Assembly (NCBI GenBank): GCA_023447635.1
Contig: JAEXNA010000012.1
Coordinates: 47,089 to 111,088, forward strand
Reading direction: 5' to 3'
DNA from: Vulcanimicrobiota bacterium
GTDB lineage: Bacteria; Vulcanimicrobiota; Xenobia; Xenobiales; JADMJV01
DNA length: 64,000 bases
Numbering within the stretch: position 1 is the stretch's first letter; every line of letters begins with the position of its first letter. Shown here in pieces: positions 16,955 to 25,178 of this stretch. The notes below the pieces were generated by a model. It was not told the DNA's origin, searched no databases, and saw only the letters and a program-made list of their open reading frames with translations. The position numbers were made by a program, and so were the translations under genes.

Positions 16955-17989
16955 CTAAACCACGGTCACCAGTTGGGTCAGCGGCACGAAGACCACCAGC
17001 AGCACGCCCAGCACCACCGAGCCGACCAGAGCGATGGAGAGCGGCTCGAGGGCGGCCAGAAAGGTTTCCAGGGCGCTCACCAGTTCGAGTTCGAAAAGGC
17101 GGGCCAGATGGCCGAACGACTCTTCCAGCCGACCGCTCTGCTCGCCCGCCAGCACCAGGCCGGAGAAGGAGGCGGGCAGGCCGGACGATCCTCGCAGCGA
17201 GTCACGCAGGCTTTCCCCTCGCTGCACCCGCTCGACGGCGGGGCCCAGCACCCCTTCAGCGTACTCCTGGCTTCCGCAGCCGCGCCCGGCCAGCAGCATC
17301 GCCTCGGTCAGCGGCAGACCAGCGCCGATCATCAGCTCCATGGTGGCGCTGATTCGGATCAGGATGGCCAGCCGCGCCATCTTCCCTAGCAGCGGTAGCC
17401 GCAGCAGCGCATGTTCTAGTCGGCGCCGATGATGGGTCCAGCCGTGCCGGAAGAGAGCGCGTCCCAGCACGGCCAGAAACAGGGCCCCCGCTAGCATCAG
17501 GCTCTCGCTGGCGAACAGCTCGCCCAGCCGGACCAGCAGCCAGGAGAGCCCTTCGGGCGGCTTGCCCAGCTGTTGAGACACCTCGCCCAGAACGGGGCCC
17601 AGAAAGCGCACCAGCAGATACAGGCAGGTCAGGGAGAAGCTGACCACCAGGACCGGGTAGGCCAGGGCGGCCTGCAGGCGGCGGCGCAGCCGCGCGCTCT
17701 CTTCGGCATGCTCGGCCAGGCGCTCGAAGACCAGCGCCAGATCGCCCTGGCGCTCTCCCACCTCGACGGCTCCTACCTGAAGTCCGCTGAAGGGCGATCC
17801 GGTGGTGCGCATGGCCTGGGACAGCCGCTGACCCACCCGCAGCTCCGCCAGCAGTATCGATGTGGCGGCCCGCAGCCGGCGGTCGCTGGTCTGATTCGCG
17901 CAAGCTTCCAGAGCCCGCGTGGCGGGGATGCCGCAGCGGGTCAGCACGGCCATCTGACGGTACCATTGAGCGAGGTTTTCTCGTTTCAT
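16955..17989 (-). CDS. GspF/PilC-type inner-membrane platform protein
   Basis: 344 residues from ATG 17989 (MKRENLAQWYRQMAVLTRCG), chosen because it overlaps the upstream stop as ATGA. It has the two repeated helical T2SSF domains. The first includes LAEHAEESARLRRRLQAALAYPVLVV, and the second ISATMELMIGAGLPLTEAML with LVLAGEQSGRLEESF. Three membrane segments are present, the last (about 320-344) ending the protein. The family anchors the secretion or pilus ATPase to the inner membrane. Its stop codon abuts the start of the sigma factor. Confidence 0.92.
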   Translation of the reverse strand: MKRENLAQWYRQMAVLTRCGIPATRALEACANQTSDRRLRAATSILLAELRVGQRLSQAMRTTGSPFSGLQVGAVEVGERQGDLALVFERLAEHAEESARLRRRLQAALAYPVLVVSFSLTCLYLLVRFLGPVLGEVSQQLGKPPEGLSWLLVRLGELFASESLMLAGALFLAVLGRALFRHGWTHHRRRLEHALLRLPLLGKMARLAILIRISATMELMIGAGLPLTEAMLLAGRGCGSQEYAEGVLGPAVERVQRGESLRDSLRGSSGLPASFSGLVLAGEQSGRLEESFGHLARLFELELVSALETFLAALEPLSIALVGSVVLGVLLVVFVPLTQLVTVV

Positions 17990-18492
17990 AAGCTCTCCCG
18001 GAAGTTGCTCACGGCCTGGACCTGGCGGCCGTCGAGCAGGTCGATGCGAACGGTGATTCGGGTGGGGTGGGCGTAGCCGCCGCTGGTCACGGTCAGCGCC
18101 TGGGCGGCGCACAGCCGTCGGCCCTTCCCCGGGGCCACGCTCTCTTCCCAGGGGCGCTGGCGGAAGCCGTAGTGGGACTCGGACAGCACCCCGTCGCGCA
18201 CCCTGTACTCGTAGGTGCGGGCGTCGGTTAGCGATCGGAGGTAAAGGTGGCTGGTGGGCCTGCTGAGCAGGTCAGGCAGTTTAGGGAACCCCAGGGCGTG
18301 GGCGTCTCGAAGTCGACCGGCCACGCTCAGGGCGGCCACCCTGGCTTCGGCCAGCTGCTCGGAAGGGTTCTGCTCCTGGCGTACCACGCGTGTCATACTG
18401 TGAAAGAGACCCAGGGTCACCGTCATGAAGGTGCCGAAGAGCAGGCAGCTGATCATCGTTTCGGCCAGGGTGGTTCCAGGGCTACGCGTCAT
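17986..18492 (-). CDS. PilW/GspJ-like pseudopilin
   Basis: 168 residues from ATG 18492, which overlaps the previous stop as ATGA. It begins MTRSPGTTLAETMISCLLFG: G/TTLAE is a prepilin cleavage site with Glu at +5, then a hydrophobic helix. The larger size and the beta-rich head (YEYRVRDGVLSESHYGF) fit a GspJ-like minor pseudopilin. The upstream part of the open frame has no prepilin signal and is not used. It is followed by the GspF-like gene through another ATGA overlap. Confidence 0.82.
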   Translation of the reverse strand: MTRSPGTTLAETMISCLLFGTFMTVTLGLFHSMTRVVRQEQNPSEQLAEARVAALSVAGRLRDAHALGFPKLPDLLSRPTSHLYLRSLTDARTYEYRVRDGVLSESHYGFRQRPWEESVAPGKGRRLCAAQALTVTSGGYAHPTRITVRIDLLDGRQVQAVSNFRESL

Positions 18493-18839
18493 GGGAACAG
18501 CAAGACCTCCAGTTGGTAGCGCTCTTCCTGTCCGATGAGCACAGTGGCCCGGGCCAGGACGAGGCGGGAGTCGGTAGCCCAGGGGGCCGCTTCGAGCCGG
18601 ACCTGGCGTCCGTCGCCGGGCATGGAGAAAGGCTCCCTGGGCCACTCTTTCAGCGGGACCGTCATGTAGGATTCCAGGGCGTTCGAAGCCAGCAGCGCGC
18701 CGCTCAGGCGCAGTTCGGCCTCGCGGTTTTGCCGACGGGCCAGCGGCAGGCACTGGCACAGGACGGCCAGTAGCAGGGCGGTGCAGCTCATGGCGACCAC
18801 GATTTCGAGCAGGCTGGTGCCACACGACCTAATTTTCAC
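18489..18839 (-). CDS. GspI/PilV-like pseudopilin
   Basis: 116 residues from ATG 18839. MKIRSCGTSLLEIVVAMSCT shows the prepilin signal: CG/TSLLE with Glu at +5 and a hydrophobic helix. The short head (about 85 residues) fits GspI. It overlaps the upstream gene by 11 bases and the downstream gene by four, so the three pseudopilins are translated as one unit. It probably forms part of the pseudopilus tip. Confidence 0.82.
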   Translation of the reverse strand: MKIRSCGTSLLEIVVAMSCTALLLAVLCQCLPLARRQNREAELRLSGALLASNALESYMTVPLKEWPREPFSMPGDGRQVRLEAAPWATDSRLVLARATVLIGQEERYQLEVLLFP

Positions 18840-19179
18840 GATGGGTCCTCCCGTCGGCGAAGCCCCCGCTCAGCGTCAGTCCGATGGTGACGGAACGCCG
18901 CTCGTCGTCCTGGCAGACTGCGCTGGCGCTGATGTTGCCCCCGGCGGTCTGACAGAGCGCTCGCGTGCCGTTGAGCGTGAGTTCGGCCTTGACCCCGCTG
19001 ACCAGGTGGTAGCGCAGGGCGGATTCGGCGCTATGCAGGGCGCGCAGGCGCCGTTCGGCGGCCAGCGCCTGGTTGCGCGTCTCGGTGGCCACGCAGACGA
19101 AGGTCCAGGCCATCACCGCCAGCAGCGGGGCCAGAATCAGGAACACGGCCAGGGCGAAACCGCCGCAGGGGCGCTTCAT
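18829..19179 (-). CDS. Small PilX/GspK-like N-terminal pilin protein
   Basis: 116 residues from ATG 19179, overlapping the hydrolase-like gene as ATGA. MKRPCGGFALAVFLILAPLL has a glycine before a hydrophobic helix but no Glu at +5, as in GspK/PilX proteins. It is much shorter than a full GspK (about 300 residues): the head is only about 85 residues. Two cysteines (CQTAG and AVCQDD) could form a disulfide. The call rests on the leader and on its place beside GspI- and GspJ-like genes. Confidence 0.7.
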   Translation of the reverse strand: MKRPCGGFALAVFLILAPLLAVMAWTFVCVATETRNQALAAERRLRALHSAESALRYHLVSGVKAELTLNGTRALCQTAGGNISASAVCQDDERRSVTIGLTLSGGFADGRTHREN

Positions 19180-20336
19180 AGACCGACGCCCCACATCATC
19201 TGGTAAAGCCCTCGCCGCGAGGCGTAGGCGCCGCGCCATTGAGCTACGTAGCCGTCGCTGTTGCGTTCGTCCCAGTACAGATACAGAGGCGGCTCTCCCA
19301 CCCTTTCGCGGACGTAGTCTTCGATCACCTGACGACGCGACAGGTAGTCGTAGAGGACCGGGCGGTCGAGCGCTTTCTCTAGCAGAAAGGGGGCGCTCTT
19401 TTCCGTCAGCTCGGCCTGCGACGTCTCGTTCAGGACGGTCTCCGAGAGCCAGTTCACCGGACCAAACTTCTGCGCCCGGGCCAGGGCGAGGGGAAGCCAG
19501 CCGTCGTTCCAGCCCGTGGTGGCGCGGGGAGCTGGACGGTAGCGCCCGTAGAGAGCGTTGTCGGTGGGATGCGAGGGCACCGCCGTGGAGGCGAAGGCGC
19601 CTAACATTTTGGTGTTCTGATAGGCCGGCGCGAAGACGGCCGTCCAGTCCTTGAGGTCGTCGTACAGCTCGGGCAGTTGCCACCAGGTCGGCGATAGCTG
19701 GGCCAGCCGGTCGGGCGCCACGGCCCGCTCCATCCCCAGCAGGGGTGCCCTCTCGGGCACGGTCATCCCCAGCACCAGATCCAGGGTCGAGAGGCCGTCG
19801 AGCGGGGCGCCCAGATAGGCCGCGCGAGCGGCCGGTCGCCCGGCGTTCTGAGCCAGCAGGGCGACCCGTCGAGCGATCAGCCCGCCGTGCCCGATGCCCG
19901 CCAGCACCAGCTGGACCCGGTCTCTCGACAGGTTCGGGCGGGGCTGGCGGGTGTCGGTCGGGGTGCAGCGACGGGTCCTGTTGATGTCGTCGGGCTCTCC
20001 TTCGTCCACGTCGTCGCTTTCGATGCGCTGCCACAGGTCTTTGGCCAACTCTTCGCTAGAGCCCAGGTCGGCCAGCCCGCTGTCGTCATACTGATAGCAG
20101 TAGACCGAGCAGTACTGCTCGCGGGCCCAAGACCCGTGCGCCCAGGCGGTGAAGAACGGCTGGAAGCTGTCCCGACCTTCGAAGGCGTTGTGGATCAGGA
20201 TCAGCGCGCGCGGCTGGGTCGGTTCGCCTTCCTGGGCGTACTCCAGGCTTAGCTCACGAGCCCCGCCGGGATCTCCCAGAAGGAGCAGCAGCGCGACCGT
20301 CAGCTTCCAGGTCTGACGCCATGGGCCCGTCCTCAT
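19176..20336 (-). CDS. Secreted alpha/beta-hydrolase-like protein lacking the nucleophile serine
   Basis: 386 residues from ATG 20336, overlapping the ATPase stop as ATGA. The N-terminus (WKLTVALLLLLGDPGGARE) is a signal peptide or anchor. The mature part has a lipase-like alpha/beta fold: RALILIHNAFEGRDSF at the oxyanion strand, and LVLAGIGHGGLIARR where lipases have the G-x-S-x-G-G nucleophile elbow. At the serine position this protein has glycine. The protein carries six or so cysteines in the mature part (SVYCYQY, RRCTPT). It sits between the secretion ATPase and the pseudopilins, so it may be a cargo, a binding module or a structural part of the machine rather than an enzyme. Confidence 0.7.
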   Translation of the reverse strand: MRTGPWRQTWKLTVALLLLLGDPGGARELSLEYAQEGEPTQPRALILIHNAFEGRDSFQPFFTAWAHGSWAREQYCSVYCYQYDDSGLADLGSSEELAKDLWQRIESDDVDEGEPDDINRTRRCTPTDTRQPRPNLSRDRVQLVLAGIGHGGLIARRVALLAQNAGRPAARAAYLGAPLDGLSTLDLVLGMTVPERAPLLGMERAVAPDRLAQLSPTWWQLPELYDDLKDWTAVFAPAYQNTKMLGAFASTAVPSHPTDNALYGRYRPAPRATTGWNDGWLPLALARAQKFGPVNWLSETVLNETSQAELTEKSAPFLLEKALDRPVLYDYLSRRQVIEDYVRERVGEPPLYLYWDERNSDGYVAQWRGAYASRRGLYQMMWGVGL

Positions 20337-22006
20337 AGCATGGTCACCCGGCGCAGTTCGTCGAAGGTTGTGGCGCCTTCAGCCACCTTTTGCAGCGCGT
20401 CCTCGATCAGCAGCCGCATCCCTTGCTCGCGGGCGGTCTTTTCCAGGTCGCTATCAGGGGCGCCGGTCTCGATCAGGGTGCATAGCTCGGGGCTCATCAC
20501 CATCAGTTCGTGGATGGCGGTGCGCCCTTTGTAGCCGGTGCCGTTGCAGTGCAGGCAGCCGTGCCCCATCTGGACCTGATCGGGCAGCAGGGTCACCTGG
20601 TAGCGGTCGGCCAGACGGGCCAGCCGATCCTCGATGGGGATGGTGTGCGAGCAGTGAGGACAGTTCACCCGCAGCAGGCGCTGAGCCATGGTGCCCAGGC
20701 AGGTCGAGGTGATCAGCTTCGAGTTGACCCCCAGGTCGCGCAACCGGGTGATGGTTCGGACGGCGTCGTTGGCGTGCACGGTGGACAAGACCAGATGCCC
20801 GGTCAGGGAAGCCTCGACCGCCATCACCGCGGTTTCGGTATCGCGGATCTCTCCCACCATGATGATGTCCGGGTCGTGACGTAAGAAATTGCGCAGGGTC
20901 GAAGCGAAGGTCACCCCTTTGGCCTCGGAGGTCTGCACCTGCACCACGCCGGGGACGTTGTACTCGACGGGGTCTTCGATGGTCAGCAGCTTCTTCTCGG
21001 GCGAGTTCAGGCGGCGCAGCACGGTGTAGAGCGTGGTCGTTTTGCCGCTGCCGGTCGGACCGGAGACCAGGAAGATGCCGTGAGGCGCGCTGACCGCCTC
21101 TTCGAAGCGGCCCAGGACGTGGGAAGAGAAGCCCAGGCTGCGCAGCGTCTGCCCTTCGCCGGGGCGGTGGATACGGATGACGATGCTTTCGCCGTGCGAA
21201 GTGGGCAGCACCGAGACGCGCATGTCGATGCCGCCCGAGGGTAGATAGATCCGTCCATCCTGCGCTTTTTGCGTCTCGGCGATGTTCATCGTTTTCCCGG
21301 CCGCGCCGGATTTGTTTTTGACTACCACGGGAAGTGCCGCCTTCAGATGCTGCATCAGAATCTTCTTGGGGGCGAACTCGCGGGCGTCGATAGAGTGAAT
21401 CAGCAGTCCGTCTTTGCGGAAGCGGATGATCAGTTCGTCCTCGAGCGGCTCGAAATGCACGTCGCTGGCGCCTTGTTCGATGGCGCGCGCAATCACCTCA
21501 TCGACGATGGCGCGGGGGCTGACTTCCAGCACTCGGGCCGAGCCGAACATCACCTCGAGAAAGCGGGTCAGGTCGTTGCCCAGCACGGCGACCCGCTTGA
21601 CCACCTTGAAGTCGGTCTTCTCTTCGACGGCGGCCACGGCGTCGTCGTCGGAAGGGTCGAGCATGCCCAGGGTCAGGCCGCGCTCGTTGGCTTCCACGCA
21701 GGTCAGGCGATGAGCGATCGACAGTTCGCGGTTGACGATGCCCGCGATGGCGGGAGAGAGGTCGGCGGCGTCCAGGTCCAGCGTGTCGACCTCGTAGCAC
21801 TCTTTCAACCCTTTGAACCAGTTGGCCCGGCCCACCGTGCCCAGGTAGAACGGCTCGAGGGTGAACGGACGGTGGTTGCCGGCCTGGAAGTGGCGGGCCA
21901 ACTCTTCCTCGCCAATCGAATGGCGGGAGAGAAATTCGAAGAAGGCGGGGCGCTCCTGGGTTTTCTCCTTGCCCAGGAACTTTCGGAACGATTTGAGTTC
22001 AAGCAT
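20333..22006 (-). CDS. GspE/PilB-type secretion or pilus assembly ATPase
   Basis: 557 residues from ATG 22006, with GGAGG eleven bases upstream; a GTG at 22057 would add 17 residues. The N-terminal domain (about 1-150) is of the GspE-N/MshEN type. The ATPase core has Walker A GPTGSGKTT, an Asp box (LTIEDPVEY), Walker B DPDIIMVGEIRD and a His box (LTGHLVLSTVHAND). A C-terminal zinc site is present as CPHC and CLHC, typical of PilB/GspE rather than PilT. It drives pilin or pseudopilin polymerisation. It heads an operon with hydrolase-like, pseudopilin and platform genes. Confidence 0.93.
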   Translation of the reverse strand: MLELKSFRKFLGKEKTQERPAFFEFLSRHSIGEEELARHFQAGNHRPFTLEPFYLGTVGRANWFKGLKECYEVDTLDLDAADLSPAIAGIVNRELSIAHRLTCVEANERGLTLGMLDPSDDDAVAAVEEKTDFKVVKRVAVLGNDLTRFLEVMFGSARVLEVSPRAIVDEVIARAIEQGASDVHFEPLEDELIIRFRKDGLLIHSIDAREFAPKKILMQHLKAALPVVVKNKSGAAGKTMNIAETQKAQDGRIYLPSGGIDMRVSVLPTSHGESIVIRIHRPGEGQTLRSLGFSSHVLGRFEEAVSAPHGIFLVSGPTGSGKTTTLYTVLRRLNSPEKKLLTIEDPVEYNVPGVVQVQTSEAKGVTFASTLRNFLRHDPDIIMVGEIRDTETAVMAVEASLTGHLVLSTVHANDAVRTITRLRDLGVNSKLITSTCLGTMAQRLLRVNCPHCSHTIPIEDRLARLADRYQVTLLPDQVQMGHGCLHCNGTGYKGRTAIHELMVMSPELCTLIETGAPDSDLEKTAREQGMRLLIEDALQKVAEGATTFDELRRVTML

Positions 22007-22193
22007 CGGTTTTCGTACCTCCACACGATAGAGGCCGGGGGGTCCCAGAATGTTCACTCGACTTTTCTGGTATCATCGGCCCCCCGGGCACGGGGTCATC
22101 CGTACCGGTACTGGGTTGGAGGGGGACCACAGGGGGAGGGGCCGGCGGAAGGAGGGGGAGGGGCTGGCGGCCCGCCTCGCCGAAGCCCCGGCG

Positions 22194-23516
22194 ATGGGCC
22201 ACATCAAGACACTGCTGCTGGGGGCCTTGCTGGCCCAGGCAGCCCACGCTGACGTTTCCGTTCCCACGACGGAGTTCGACCTGCCCAACGGTCTGCACGT
22301 GATCCTGCACGAGGATCATCGGGTGCCGCTGGTAGTCACCAACATCTGGTACTTCGTCGGTTCGGCCAACGAGACGGCGGGCCGCACCGGCTTCGCCCAT
22401 CTGTTCGAGCATCTCCTGTTCGAAGGCTCTGGCCACGTGGCCGAAGGCGAATTCGACACCCTGCTCGAGGAGCGCGGCGGAAGCAACAACGGGTCGACCA
22501 CCGGCGACCGCACCAACTACTACATCGTGTTGCCCAGCGACTCGCTGGAGCTGACGCTTTTTCTAGAGTCCGACCGGATGGGCTATCTGCTGGACTCGAT
22601 GACCCCGGAAGTGGTGGACGGGCAGCGCGAGGTGGTCAAAAACGAGCGTCGTCAGTCGTACGAGAATCAGCCTTACGGGCTGGCCGAGCTTCGCCTCGAC
22701 GAACTGCTCTACCCGGCCGGTCACCCCTACCACTGGCCCACCATCGGCTACATGCCCGACCTGGACGCGGCCGGCTACGACGACGTGGTGGGGTTTTATA
22801 AGAAGTATTACGTGCCGGGGAACGCCAGTCTGGTGATCGCCGGCGACATCGATCCGGCGACCGTTCGCAAGCAGGTCGAGGGCTGGTTCTCGGATGTGCC
22901 CGCCGGCGCGCGGGTGACCAAGCCGAAGCCGCCTGCGGTGGCGCTGAAAGGCGTCACCCGAGAGACGATGACCGATGAAGTCACCCTGCCTCGTCTCTAC
23001 CTGAGCTGGCTGACACCGGCCGTGCTGCAGCCCGGCGACGCCGCCATGGATGTGCTGGCCGACCTGCTGGCGGGCGGCAAGAACTCGCGCCTTTACAAGC
23101 GCCTGGTCTACGATATGCAGGCGGCTCAGGCGGTCGAGGCGGCGCAGTCGTCCGGCCAGTTGGGCTCGAGCTTTCGCATCGTGGTCGAGCCGCGCCCGGG
23201 CCACACGGTGGAGGAGATGAAGAAGGTGATCGACGAGGAGATCGCCCGTCTGCAGGCCGAGCCGCCCACTCAACGCGAGCTGGACCGCTCGCTCAACGGG
23301 ATCGAGGCGGCCTTTTTGAGCGGGCTGGAAGACCTGGGGGGGAAGGCCGATAGCCTGAACTCCTACTACATGTCCACCGGCACGCCTGACTATTTTTCCA
23401 AAGACCTGGCGCGCTATAAGGCGCTGACCCCGGCCGACATCCAGCAGGCGGCCCAGCGCTATCTTCCCGCCGACGCCCGTGTCGAACTGACCGTCATGCC
23501 TAAGGAGGCTAAATGA
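22194..23516 (+). CDS. M16 zinc metallopeptidase, catalytic subunit
   Basis: 440 residues from ATG 22194. MGHIKTLLLGALLAQAAHA is a signal peptide, cut near AHA/D. The inverted zinc motif HxxEH is intact in GFAHLFEHLLFEG, and the third zinc ligand Glu is in VVKNERRQSYENQ about 75 residues later. The purine-rich stretch near 22150-22162 is too far for a normal ribosome site, so the start is moderately sure. Family members are periplasmic or organellar processing peptidases of clam-shell shape. The next gene, overlapping as ATGA, encodes a partner without zinc ligands, so the pair should form an active heterodimer like mitochondrial processing peptidase. Confidence 0.88.
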   Translation: MGHIKTLLLGALLAQAAHADVSVPTTEFDLPNGLHVILHEDHRVPLVVTNIWYFVGSANETAGRTGFAHLFEHLLFEGSGHVAEGEFDTLLEERGGSNNGSTTGDRTNYYIVLPSDSLELTLFLESDRMGYLLDSMTPEVVDGQREVVKNERRQSYENQPYGLAELRLDELLYPAGHPYHWPTIGYMPDLDAAGYDDVVGFYKKYYVPGNASLVIAGDIDPATVRKQVEGWFSDVPAGARVTKPKPPAVALKGVTRETMTDEVTLPRLYLSWLTPAVLQPGDAAMDVLADLLAGGKNSRLYKRLVYDMQAAQAVEAAQSSGQLGSSFRIVVEPRPGHTVEEMKKVIDEEIARLQAEPPTQRELDRSLNGIEAAFLSGLEDLGGKADSLNSYYMSTGTPDYFSKDLARYKALTPADIQQAAQRYLPADARVELTVMPKEAK

Positions 23517-24937
23517 AGCTGCAAGCCTTGATCCTTTCCGTCGCTCTGGGGCTCAGTAGCCCTCTGCTGGCCCTGCCCGACCGGGCGACGCCGCCGCCCG
23601 CTTCGGCTCCTGGCGAGCTGGTGCTCCCTTCCGTGCACCGAGGCAAGCTGAGCAACGGGTTGACCGTCTGGGTGGTCGAGCGCCACGAGGTGCCGGTGGT
23701 TCAGTTCGACCTGGTCCTTCCCGGCGGCGCCGAAAAGGACCCCGCGAACGCGTTCGGTCTGGCTTCCTTCACCTCGGACCTGCTGACCGAAGGGGCGGGC
23801 GGCAAGAGCTCGCTCGAGCTGGCGGATGAGCTGGACTATCTGGGCGCCACCCTGTCGGCGAGCAGCGATTTCGATAGCGCCTCGGTCGGGCTCTACGTTC
23901 CGGTGGCTCGGATGGAGCCGGCGCTCGAGCTGATGAAGCTGGTGGTGTCGAAGCCTGATTTCCCGGCCGACGAGATCGAGCGTCGTCGGGAAGAGCTGTT
24001 GACCGAATTTCTGCAGGCCCGCGACGACCCCAGCGGCCTGATGGGGCTGGCTTTCCCTTCGACCCTGTTCCCCGAGGGGCACCGCTACGGCTCGCTGGTG
24101 GCGGGCCGGGAGGCGGTGATCAAAGGGCTGACGCGCGACCAGCTGAAGGCGTTTCATCAGTCATCCTACCGCCCCGAAGGGGCGCTCCTGGTCGTGGTCG
24201 GTGACGTAAGGACCGACGATCTCATGAAGCGGTTGGAGCAGACCCTGGGGGGCTGGAAAGGGGAGGGGAAGGCGGCCGCCGCCACGGCGCCGCTGGCCCC
24301 GGTTGCCCAGGTCGAGGGTCGCCACCTGGTGGTGGTCGACCGTCCCGGTTCGGCCCAAACGGTGATTCGGGTGGCCCGACTCGGAGTGGACCGCGATACC
24401 CCGGACTTCTACTCTCTGTCCGTACTGAACACGATTCTGGGCGGCTCGTTCACCTCGCGCCTGAACCAGAACTTGCGGGAAGAGCACGGCTACACCTACG
24501 GGGCTCGTTCGGCTTTCGATATGCGTCACCAGGCGGGTCCGTTCTACGCCGGAGCCGCCGTGCAGACGGACAAGACGGGGCCGGCTCTGAGCGAGTTTTT
24601 CCACGAGCTCGAGGCGATCGGCCAGCCGATCAGCGAAAGCGAGGTGGCCAAAGCGAAGAACTATCTGGCCTACGGGTTCCCTGGCGGGCTGTTGACCACG
24701 TCGCAGCTGGCCGGCGAGCTGGAGTCGCTCTGGGTCTACGGTCTGGAGGACGATTTCTTGTCCACCTACGTGGACCGGATCCAGGCGGTCACATCGGCAC
24801 AGGTGGGAGAGGCCGCCCGACGCTACATCGACCCGGACAACGTGGTGGTGGTGATGGTGGGCGACTGGGCCGCCATCGAGCCCCAGCTGCAAGGGTTAGA
24901 GCTGGGGCTCGGCAAGGTGCGGCTGGTCAAACCGTAG
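23513..24937 (+). CDS. M16 peptidase-like protein without the zinc site, partner subunit
   Basis: 474 residues from ATG 23513 (ATGA overlap). MKLQALILSVALGLSSPLLA is a signal peptide. Where the catalytic subunit has HxxEH, this protein reads LASFTSDLLTEGA, so no zinc is bound. It keeps the substrate-binding Arg/Tyr region of the C-terminal half (NLREEHGYTYGARS). This division, one active and one regulatory subunit, is known for bacterial and mitochondrial M16B pairs. It would act outside the cytoplasm with the upstream gene product. Confidence 0.88.
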   Translation: MKLQALILSVALGLSSPLLALPDRATPPPASAPGELVLPSVHRGKLSNGLTVWVVERHEVPVVQFDLVLPGGAEKDPANAFGLASFTSDLLTEGAGGKSSLELADELDYLGATLSASSDFDSASVGLYVPVARMEPALELMKLVVSKPDFPADEIERRREELLTEFLQARDDPSGLMGLAFPSTLFPEGHRYGSLVAGREAVIKGLTRDQLKAFHQSSYRPEGALLVVVGDVRTDDLMKRLEQTLGGWKGEGKAAAATAPLAPVAQVEGRHLVVVDRPGSAQTVIRVARLGVDRDTPDFYSLSVLNTILGGSFTSRLNQNLREEHGYTYGARSAFDMRHQAGPFYAGAAVQTDKTGPALSEFFHELEAIGQPISESEVAKAKNYLAYGFPGGLLTTSQLAGELESLWVYGLEDDFLSTYVDRIQAVTSAQVGEAARRYIDPDNVVVVMVGDWAAIEPQLQGLELGLGKVRLVKP

Positions 24938-24956
24938 CCAGGCTGGAGCGGTGCTC

Positions 24957-24988
24957 GTCGGCATCGGTCGCTAGACGCCGATGCCGAC
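24957..24988. terminator. Strong hairpin after the M16 pair
   Basis: GTCGGCATCGG and CCGATGCCGAC form a perfect 11-bp stem with a ten-base loop, 20 bases after the stop of the second M16 gene. No U-run follows. It is likely a transcription end or mRNA-stabilising structure for the M16 pair. Confidence 0.5.
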
Positions 24989-25090
24989 CTGCAGACTGAC
25001 CACGTAGCCTTCAAAGACCAGCCCTTTGTCGTGGTCTTCGATCTCGTCATCGTGATGTGCGTGCATTTCGGTAGCCCCTTCTCGAGACAT
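24971..25090 (-). CDS. Possible 39-residue His/Asp-rich peptide or gene remnant
   Basis: An open frame from ATG 25090 to TAG 24971 encodes 39 residues with a His/Asp/Glu-rich start (MHAHHDDEIEDHDKGLVFEG). The stretch DHDKGLVF resembles the N-terminus of secreted intradiol-dioxygenase-like proteins, where a DHDRGLxFD motif precedes the Tat-like signal, so this may be a truncated remnant. There is no clear ribosome site and its 3' end overlaps the M16 hairpin. Evidence for expression is weak. Confidence 0.22.
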   Translation of the reverse strand: MSREGATEMHAHHDDEIEDHDKGLVFEGYVVSLQVGIGV

Positions 25091-25178
25091 TGGTCTCTTA
25101 GGGCAGGTTAAAGGCACGGCTTCGGGCGTTCTACCGTGGAAATGTCCGAGAGTATCTCAAATCTGTCCCAGCGGTCGC

